Source: Lachnospiraceae bacterium (GTDB taxonomy: Bacteria > Bacillota > Clostridia > Lachnospirales > Lachnospiraceae). From it: a stretch of DNA of 20,686 nt. Shown here piece by piece: positions 7,165-12,940 of the stretch. A model generated the notes under the pieces. The model did no database searches, was not told the origin of the DNA, and worked only from the letters and a program-made list of their open reading frames with translations. Within the stretch, counting starts at the first letter, position 1, and the number at the start of each line of letters is the position of its first letter. Both the position numbers and the translations under genes were made by a program. The DNA is taken from the NCBI GenBank assembly GCA_014804225.1, contig JAAVAF010000008.1:1-20686 (forward strand), written 5' to 3'.

Positions 7165-8004
7165 ATGACAGATCGAAAGGGAAGACAAACGAAGATACGA
7201 AGGCGTTTGATAAGCTGCGTTCTGGCTTTTGTCTTGACGGTTTCTGCGGTATTGCCTGTCAATGCCATGACCTTGTATGAAAGTGATTGGACGTATCACA
7301 AAGAGGGCTATATTTTTGTCGGTGAAAGCCATGTATATCTTTCGGCAGCAGTTATGAACAGCCGTACAGATGCGGATGGATATGTTGAAGGACTTAAGGA
7401 TGTTCGATATTTCTACAGAAATGACAGTTCTATTTCTCAGGATCAGTACGGAAACCCGAATACAATGTATATGAAAGGCAATCTGTTTTTCGTGTATGAG
7501 GGCTTGAACATACCAAGCGAGCGAAATACGCAGCTTAACAAGAACTATATTTACAGCGATGGAAACGGAGCAATGGGACGAGGTGTTGAGAAGATTCATG
7601 AAATTATCAACAGCAACCTCAACATTGAGCATTGGAACATCATTTCTTACCAAGGGGCATTGGAAGCGCACGCAAGGAGCAGTGCGGTATGCGGCGACTA
7701 TGTTGCATCTTATCAAAACTGGATAACTTATGAATTTCCCGAGGCAGACTGTTATTTTCTTTCGATTGCGACAATGACGGGCTGGTATGACAATATTGCC
7801 GATGCGGATGCCATTAACAATGCGCTTGCAGCAGCATTTCCGGATCAGTATTTGGATTACACGGCATTTTTGTGTGCACGATATCCGCAGGGAATGCGCG
7901 ATCCTTCATTGAAAACGGATAATATCCATTGGAATGATGAAACCAATATTGCGCTGATTATGGATGTGCTTCAAAGCATTCAAAAAAATAATAATGAAAA
8001 ATAA
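7165..8004 (+). CDS. Secreted SGNH-like protein, second copy without SH3 tail
   Basis: A 279-aa paralogue of the preceding product. I chose the ATG at 7165 because AAGGGAG (7153-7159) lies 5 nt before it; the upstream GTG at 7144 overlaps the previous stop and has no such site. The signal peptide ends near PVNA (about 31-34). FVGESH (51-56) and DNIHW (252-256) match the block I and block V positions of the first copy. At the block III position it has QGAL where the first copy has HGAN, so the candidate oxyanion Asn is lost. The C-terminal SH3-like domain is absent. The 10-bp gap between genes implies co-translation. It may be an altered-activity or non-catalytic partner; that is inference. 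Confidence 0.68.
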   Translation: MTDRKGRQTKIRRRLISCVLAFVLTVSAVLPVNAMTLYESDWTYHKEGYIFVGESHVYLSAAVMNSRTDADGYVEGLKDVRYFYRNDSSISQDQYGNPNTMYMKGNLFFVYEGLNIPSERNTQLNKNYIYSDGNGAMGRGVEKIHEIINSNLNIEHWNIISYQGALEAHARSSAVCGDYVASYQNWITYEFPEADCYFLSIATMTGWYDNIADADAINNALAAAFPDQYLDYTAFLCARYPQGMRDPSLKTDNIHWNDETNIALIMDVLQSIQKNNNEK

Positions 8005-8038
8005 AGGAAACAAAAAAGGCTTTAGAACGGAGTAAATT

Positions 8039-8791
8039 ATGAAAAAATTTAGAAAAAAGATATTGTATACGGTGCCTGCCATGCTGATTGGGAGTATGGT
8101 ACTCTTATCGGGGTGCAAAGCGTCTGACGGACCGACGTCTGAAATTGAAGTATTGCCGGACGAAAAGGTTGTAGAGGTTGTTGCGGCTGCGGATACTCAA
8201 CCCGCAGAGCCGAAAACAGAGGACAAAACGCAAGGAAAACCGGAAACCGAAGCAGAAATCAAAACAGAAACAAAGACAGAGCCTGTGGAGGAAGAACCGG
8301 CACAGACAAAGCCGCAAACAGAGAACGAACCGGAGCAGAAGGAAAACGTTCCTGCAGCGGAAGAAAATGTGCCTGCTTTGGTTGCAGAAGGTTCTGTGTC
8401 GGACAGCGATTATGCCGTAATTGTTAAAGGTGTGACAATCCCCCTTCACGGCGATATGCGTAACTATACGGCGTCTTTGGGGGACCCGAACGACTTTGCT
8501 TCTGCCAGAAGCTGTACGGAGGCAGGAGAGGATAAGGTCTATACATACGGCGGCGCGGTAATCTATACTTATATTACAAATGGTGCGGATATCATTTCAC
8601 TGATTGAGATTACGGGCAGTGAAGCGCTCGTGTCGGGAATTCATATTGGTAGCACGAAGGAAGAAGTTATCGCGGCATTTGGAAGCGCTTATACGGAACA
8701 GGGCTCGGAATGGCTGTACGAGATGGGAGATAAAACAATCGGTCTGGAGATGTCAGGGGATCAGGTATCTTTCATAGAACTGTTTGGGTAA
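8039..8791 (+). CDS. Lipoprotein with Lys/Thr/Glu-rich linker and small C-terminal domain
   Basis: A 250-aa lipoprotein. The signal ends in a clean lipobox, LSGC, with C26 as the lipidated residue. Residues about 55-118 are a low-complexity linker built of Lys, Thr, Glu, Pro and Gln (repeats such as KTE and TETK), probably a spacer through the wall. The C-terminal domain (about 120-250) has an ASARSCTEAGEDKVYTYGG segment, then an IHIGSTKEEVIAAFG segment (about 205-219). The latter resembles the repeat of SmpA/BLIP-like folds, where such domains bind proteins. I have no firm family name. GGAG at 8029-8032 precedes the ATG by 6 nt. It sits directly before the MBOAT gene (14 bp), so it may anchor or recruit the acylation machinery; this is inference. 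Confidence 0.78.
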   Translation: MKKFRKKILYTVPAMLIGSMVLLSGCKASDGPTSEIEVLPDEKVVEVVAAADTQPAEPKTEDKTQGKPETEAEIKTETKTEPVEEEPAQTKPQTENEPEQKENVPAAEENVPALVAEGSVSDSDYAVIVKGVTIPLHGDMRNYTASLGDPNDFASARSCTEAGEDKVYTYGGAVIYTYITNGADIISLIEITGSEALVSGIHIGSTKEEVIAAFGSAYTEQGSEWLYEMGDKTIGLEMSGDQVSFIELFG

Positions 8792-8805
8792 TAAGGAGGA
8801 TTAAG

Positions 8806-10179
8806 GTGGTATTTAGTTCTGGTATCTTTTTATTCTTCTTTTTGCCAATTGTATACCTGTTATACTGTATCTGTCCGAATTTAAAATTCAAAAATGCATT
8901 ATTAATATTGGCAAGTTTGTTTTTCTATGCCTTTGGCGAGCCGATCTACATTTTTTTGATGATCGGCTCGATTTTGGTAAATTACTGTCTGGCGCGTCTG
9001 ATCGCGGCAAGTCGGCAGTGGGCGAAAGCAGTGCTTATTTTGACCGTTGTGTTTAACATCGGTCTTTTAGTGGTTTTTAAATACAGTGCGCTGCTTGTGG
9101 AAACGATTGGAGGACTTCTCGGTTTGTCGTTTGCCGCTCCCGAAATTGCACTTCCGATTGGTATTTCGTTCTACACGTTTCAAGCGCTTTCGTATTGCAT
9201 CGACGTATACAGGGATCGGAATTTGGTGCAGAAAAATGTGTGGAAACTGATGCTTTATATATCATTTTTCCCGCAGTTGATTGCAGGACCAATCGTAAAA
9301 TATCATGATATTGAGGCGCAGATTTCTGACAGATGTGTCACAATTACTGGCGCAGCGCTCGGCATTCGGCGTTTTATCTGCGGTCTTGCGAAAAAACTTT
9401 TGATTGCAAATGCGATGGCGTATATTGTGGACACGCTCTATACGACATCGCTTGATTTTTGGCTGACTGCATGGCTTGCGGCAGTCTGCTATGTATTTCA
9501 GATTTATTTTGACTTTAGCGGTTATTCGGATATGGCGATCGGGCTGGGGCGGATGTTTGGGTTTCCGTTTCAGGAGAATTTTCAATATCCGTACATCTCG
9601 GGGAGCATTCAGGAATTTTGGAGAAGGTGGCATATTTCGTTGTCCACATGGTTTAAGGAATATCTATACATTCCGCTTGGCGGAAACCGCAAAGGCGCGG
9701 GCAGAACAATGTTAAATAAGCTTGTCGTGTTTATGGCAACGGGAATATGGCATGGCGCAAACTGGACTTTCCTTGTATGGGGGCTGTTCCACGGATTGTT
9801 TATCACACTGGAATACAAAAAACGGATACCACTGAAAAACAAAGTATTTGCACACATTTATACAATGCTTGTGGTAATTTGCGGCTTTGTAATTTTTCGC
9901 GCGGATACCATCGGACAGGCGGGACATATTCTTGCTTCGATGTTTACGGGATTTCGTGCAAATGCGGTGGAGTTTGTGTTCCTTGCAAAGCTTTTGACAC
10001 CGTATAATATCGTGTGCCTGATTGCGGCGGTTGTGCTTTCGATGCCTGTCTCAAAGTGGCTTGCACAGAAGATAAAGGCTCCTGTGGTTTCGTATGCGGC
10101 ATCCGTAATACTGCTGATTTTGTGTATCATGAATCTGGCTTCAAGCAGTTACAATCCGTTTATTTATTTCCGTTTTTAA
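8806..10179 (+). CDS. MBOAT-family O-acyltransferase (AlgI/DltB-like)
   Basis: A 457-aa polytopic membrane protein. The GTG start at 8806 is supported by a strong AAGGAGGA (8793-8800) 5 nt upstream. It shows the bacterial MBOAT signature: SFYTFQALSY (121-130), FFPQLIAGPIV (154-164), FQIYFDFSGYSDMAIG (231-246), EFWRRWHISLS (270-280) and GIWHGANWT (313-321), which holds the conserved active-site His (H316). Relatives AlgI, PatA and DltB pass an acyl group across the membrane for O-acylation of an exported polymer, usually with an SGNH-type partner outside. The next gene encodes such a partner, so this is probably the membrane half of a polysaccharide O-acetylation pair. The polymer is not identified. 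The length is typical for the family. Confidence 0.95.
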   Translation: MVFSSGIFLFFFLPIVYLLYCICPNLKFKNALLILASLFFYAFGEPIYIFLMIGSILVNYCLARLIAASRQWAKAVLILTVVFNIGLLVVFKYSALLVETIGGLLGLSFAAPEIALPIGISFYTFQALSYCIDVYRDRNLVQKNVWKLMLYISFFPQLIAGPIVKYHDIEAQISDRCVTITGAALGIRRFICGLAKKLLIANAMAYIVDTLYTTSLDFWLTAWLAAVCYVFQIYFDFSGYSDMAIGLGRMFGFPFQENFQYPYISGSIQEFWRRWHISLSTWFKEYLYIPLGGNRKGAGRTMLNKLVVFMATGIWHGANWTFLVWGLFHGLFITLEYKKRIPLKNKVFAHIYTMLVVICGFVIFRADTIGQAGHILASMFTGFRANAVEFVFLAKLLTPYNIVCLIAAVVLSMPVSKWLAQKIKAPVVSYAASVILLILCIMNLASSSYNPFIYFRF

Positions 10180-10229
10180 AGGGAAACAGGACGAAGTGCT
10201 GATAATAGAAAGAGAATGAGGAACACTAT

Positions 10230-11306
10230 ATGAAGAGAGAAAATACCGCAGCATGGATTTTTGTGACAGCGTTTTTTATGCTTTGTATCATTCCGTCGGT
10301 GGGTATGCTGTTTTATCATTCGCAGCTTGCAGAAAACAGGGTATTATCCGAAAAACCTGTGCTTCAAACTGTTGAGGGAGCATGGAACAGGGACTATTTT
10401 GAGGAATTACAGACGTATGTGGCAGAGCATTTTGCATTTCGCGCGGAACTGGTAGCGGCGGACAGTATGATAAAATATAAGCTGTTTCAGACACCCTGCG
10501 ATGATCAGGTTGTGGTTGGGAAGGACGGATGGCTTTTCTTTGGAGAAACACTTGCGGATTATGCGGGCGTTACGCTGAGTGACAGTGAACTTGACCAGAT
10601 TGTGAAAAAATTGTCAGAGGTTACAGATTACATTCAAAGTCAGGGGAAACAGCCGCTTTTTGTCATTGTGCCAAACAAAAATCAGATTTATTCCGAATAT
10701 ATGCCGGTACGTTTTGGCAGTAAGGCGCAGCAGAATAATTTGATCTTGCTGCAAGAGAGAATGTCGGAGGCTGGTGTACCATATGTGGACGCGCGGCGTA
10801 TTTTGCTTGATCAAAAAGATTCCGATGAGTTGTATCTGCATGAGGATACACACTGGAATAATACGGGAGCAAGGCTTGTGCTAAATGAAATTTACAGATT
10901 ATATGGTCTTTCTGATAATTATCCGCTTATGGGATATACTATAGAAGAAAGTCATAGTCCGGATTTGTACAATATTCTTTTTCCTCAAACGCAGCATTGT
11001 GAGGCGCAGCGCATCTATGATGACGGGAAAAGCTATGATTATATTGGAAGGCTGCATAGTTTGGATGATATTACCATTCGGACGCAGTCAGCAGACGGGA
11101 ACGGGAAATCGATTCTTGTGTATCGGGACAGTTTTGGAAGAGCTTTGATACCATATATGGGAGGCACGTTTGACAACGCTGCCTTCAATCGCTCGACGCC
11201 GTATGACCTTTCGCTTGTGGCGGATACAGACTGCGATTATGTACTGATTGAGATTGTGGAGAGAAACCTGTCTGACCTTGGAGAAATAGAAATACCGATA
11301 AAATAA
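10230..11306 (+). CDS. AlgX/AlgJ-like SGNH acetyltransferase partner of MBOAT
   Basis: A 358-aa protein with an N-terminal signal anchor (about 8-29) and an extracellular domain. Features match the AlgX/AlgJ/DHHW-type SGNH family: an N-terminal AENRVLSEKP motif (34-43), KDGWLFF (98-104), YLHEDTHWN (202-210) carrying the Asp-x-His pair (D206, H208), and VYRDSFG (297-303) with the candidate catalytic Ser301. In alginate acetylation, AlgJ and AlgX receive acetyl from the AlgI step and place it on the polymer. Here the protein follows the MBOAT gene by 50 bp, with GAGGA (10218-10222) as ribosome-binding site. All three catalytic positions are present, so it should be active. No terminator is visible before the SRP RNA promoter. 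Confidence 0.9.
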   Translation: MKRENTAAWIFVTAFFMLCIIPSVGMLFYHSQLAENRVLSEKPVLQTVEGAWNRDYFEELQTYVAEHFAFRAELVAADSMIKYKLFQTPCDDQVVVGKDGWLFFGETLADYAGVTLSDSELDQIVKKLSEVTDYIQSQGKQPLFVIVPNKNQIYSEYMPVRFGSKAQQNNLILLQERMSEAGVPYVDARRILLDQKDSDELYLHEDTHWNNTGARLVLNEIYRLYGLSDNYPLMGYTIEESHSPDLYNILFPQTQHCEAQRIYDDGKSYDYIGRLHSLDDITIRTQSADGNGKSILVYRDSFGRALIPYMGGTFDNAAFNRSTPYDLSLVADTDCDYVLIEIVERNLSDLGEIEIPIK

Positions 11307-11323
11307 AAAAACAATGAATTGCA

Positions 11324-11353
11324 TTGACGAAGTGATACAGAAAAGGGTATAAT
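11324..11353 (+). promoter_or_regulatory. Promoter of the SRP RNA
   Basis: TTGACG (11324-11329), 18-bp spacer, perfect TATAAT (11348-11353). The predicted start near 11358-11360 coincides with the first paired bases of the SRP RNA. Confidence 0.85.
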
Positions 11354-11357
11354 AAAA

Positions 11358-11628
11358 GCACCGTGCAGCCGGGGCGGTAGCGGTGCCCTGTACCTTCAAT
11401 CCGCTATAGTAGGGGTGATGGACGGCAAGAGGGTCTGCGCTGATGTAGCAGCCCTTTATAAGCGGCGTTGAAGTTTGGGTCTTACGCAATATGTGCCATC
11501 GAACCGTGTCAGGATAGGAATATAGCAGCACTAAGGTGGATTTCGTATGTGCCGTGAGGGTGCCTGGCGGAGCAGGCTGTAAAGGTAACGTGCATTGGTA
11601 TAGGATTCGAAGCCGTCTGCGCGGTATG
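11358..11628 (+). ncRNA. ffs: Large signal recognition particle RNA (with Alu domain)
   Basis: About 270 nt matching the Bacillus/Clostridium large SRP RNA. The 5' Alu part has the GGGCGGTAGCGGTGCCCTG block (from about 11371), then CAATCCGCTATAG (11397-11409). The 5' ACCGTGCAG (11360-11368) pairs with the 3' CTGCGCGGT (11617-11625) with one G-U pair. TTGAAGTTTGGGTC (about 11468-11481) resembles the long-stem sequence of the B. subtilis RNA. Domain IV has TCAGG, a GGAA tetraloop and AGCAGCACTAAG, the Ffh-binding site. The closing pairs of the tetraloop are A-U (ATA-GGAA-TAT) rather than the common G-C. The RNA scaffolds Ffh for co-translational membrane targeting. Start and end are estimated to a few bases. 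Confidence 0.95.
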
Positions 11629-11643
11629 ACAAATATTTGTCAT
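11626..11643. promoter_or_regulatory. Perfect 18-bp palindrome over a -35 region
   Basis: ATGACAAATATTTGTCAT is fully self-complementary. Its TTGTCA (11637-11642) is a good -35, followed by 16 bp and AATAAT (11659-11664), a candidate promoter for the DUF3048 lipoprotein gene at 11688. It is not followed by a T-run, so it is a poor terminator. An operator role is the better reading, but no regulator is identified. Confidence 0.5.
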
Positions 11644-11687
11644 GAAAAAGGGTTAATAAATAATTTTTAACAAAGGGGAGAAGAATC

Positions 11688-12818
11688 ATGAAGAAAATGA
11701 ACATGAAAAAAGGCGTCGCTTTATTAATGGCAGTTACCTTGGCGGCAGCAACAATGACAGCGTGCGGAAACAAAAACAATGGTGAAGAACCGGCAACAGA
11801 AATTGATTTTAATGATGTTTCCGATAACCAACAGCAAGAGCAAACAAAGACGGAAATTGAGTCACAGGAGCCCGAAGAGGAAACGCGAGAGGGTATGTAC
11901 CGCAGCGAGATTACGAACGAGTGGATTGATGAGGGCTTAAAGGATCAGCGTCCGATGGCGATTATGGTTGATAATGAGTCGATTGCACTTCCGCATTATG
12001 GTCTTACGGAAGCAGATGTCGTATATGAAATTATGAATAGCACTGCAAACGGAAGAATTACACGTCTTATGGCGATTGTAAAGGATTGGGGAAAGATTGA
12101 GCAGTTCGGCAGTGTTCGAAGCACGAGACCGACAAACATCATGCTTGCGGCAGAGTGGAATGCTGTGCTTTGTCACGATGGTGGTCCGTTTTATATTGAC
12201 GAATGGATTGCAAGAGATTATTCCGCAAACTTCAGTGGCGGATTTTCACGTGTGAGTAACGGAAAATCAAGAGAATTTACAGAATATGTATGTACAGGCG
12301 ATTTGGACAAGAAGTTTAGTGCTTCAAAGTACAGTACAGAGTATGATAAATATTATCCGGGACAGCATTATTTCTTCTCGAATACCGAGATTGATTTGTC
12401 CGATGTGGGCGATACGATTGACTGTACAAAGATAGAGCTTCCGTTTCCTCATAACAGTTCAAGACTTGAGTATAATGCGGAAACAGGAACATACGATTAC
12501 TATGAGTACGGAAAAGCGCACGTAGACCCGCAGCATGACAATGCGCAGCTTACGTTTAAAAATTTATTGATACAGGACACTACTTTTGCGCAGCTTGACC
12601 AGAACGGTTACCTGATCTACAATGCGATTGATTCAGGACGTGATGCATATTATATCACAAACGGAAAAGCAATTGAGGTAACATGGATTAAGCCAAGTGA
12701 GAATGAGCCGACAATTTATCTTGATAAGCAGACAGGAGAGCAGATTGAGCTCAATACAGGTAAGACTTATGTAGCATTGGTTCCTTCGGATTCTTGGAAT
12801 GATATCGTGATGGAGTAA
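11688..12818 (+). CDS. DUF3048 (YerB-like) lipoprotein, copy 2
   Basis: A 376-aa lipoprotein. The signal peptide ends in the lipobox MTAC with C26 as the lipidation site, followed by an Asn/Glu/Gln-rich linker (27-64). The DUF3048 region repeats the motifs of the first copy: QRPMAIMVDNE, GLTEADVVYE, RITRLMAIV, RSTR, LCHDGGPFY, and near the end NGYLIYNAID and YVALVPSDSW. It closely matches the 4898-6028 product over the last 300 residues, while the N-termini differ completely, so one copy is membrane-tethered and the other is released. The family's activity is unknown to me. GGGGAG (about 11674-11679) precedes the ATG at a suitable distance. It has its own candidate promoter and a terminator directly after the stop, so it is a single-gene unit. 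Confidence 0.9.
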   Translation: MKKMNMKKGVALLMAVTLAAATMTACGNKNNGEEPATEIDFNDVSDNQQQEQTKTEIESQEPEEETREGMYRSEITNEWIDEGLKDQRPMAIMVDNESIALPHYGLTEADVVYEIMNSTANGRITRLMAIVKDWGKIEQFGSVRSTRPTNIMLAAEWNAVLCHDGGPFYIDEWIARDYSANFSGGFSRVSNGKSREFTEYVCTGDLDKKFSASKYSTEYDKYYPGQHYFFSNTEIDLSDVGDTIDCTKIELPFPHNSSRLEYNAETGTYDYYEYGKAHVDPQHDNAQLTFKNLLIQDTTFAQLDQNGYLIYNAIDSGRDAYYITNGKAIEVTWIKPSENEPTIYLDKQTGEQIELNTGKTYVALVPSDSWNDIVME

Positions 12819-12830
12819 TCAATAAAAAAG

Positions 12831-12861
12831 AACGGATACTCAAATCAGAGTATCCGTTTTT
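12831..12861 (+). terminator. Intrinsic terminator after DUF3048 lipoprotein gene
   Basis: An 11-bp perfect stem (AACGGATACTC at 12831-12841 with GAGTATCCGTT at 12848-12858), 6-nt loop and T-run (12857-12861), 12 bp after the stop codon. Confidence 0.95.
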
Positions 12862-12940
12862 ATCGTTTTATTGCGCAATTTCCAAAGTGCGTATTTTGCG
12901 GCCAAAACGTGCAGATTTTGAAAGGAGCATGATTAAAAAA

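Noticed and set aside
8105..8449. Arg/Cys/Phe-rich minus-strand frame opposite the lipoprotein
   Set aside because: It is the mirror of the low-complexity Lys/Thr/Glu linker; composition is an artefact of that repeat.
11088..11779. Minus-strand reading frames across the SRP RNA region
   Set aside because: They overlap a conserved structural RNA and real genes, have no ribosome-binding site and no recognisable protein motif.
12887..12940. GTG start for the GH3 gene
   Set aside because: It has no ribosome-binding site, and the added residues are not GH3-like; the AAAGGAG lies downstream of it.
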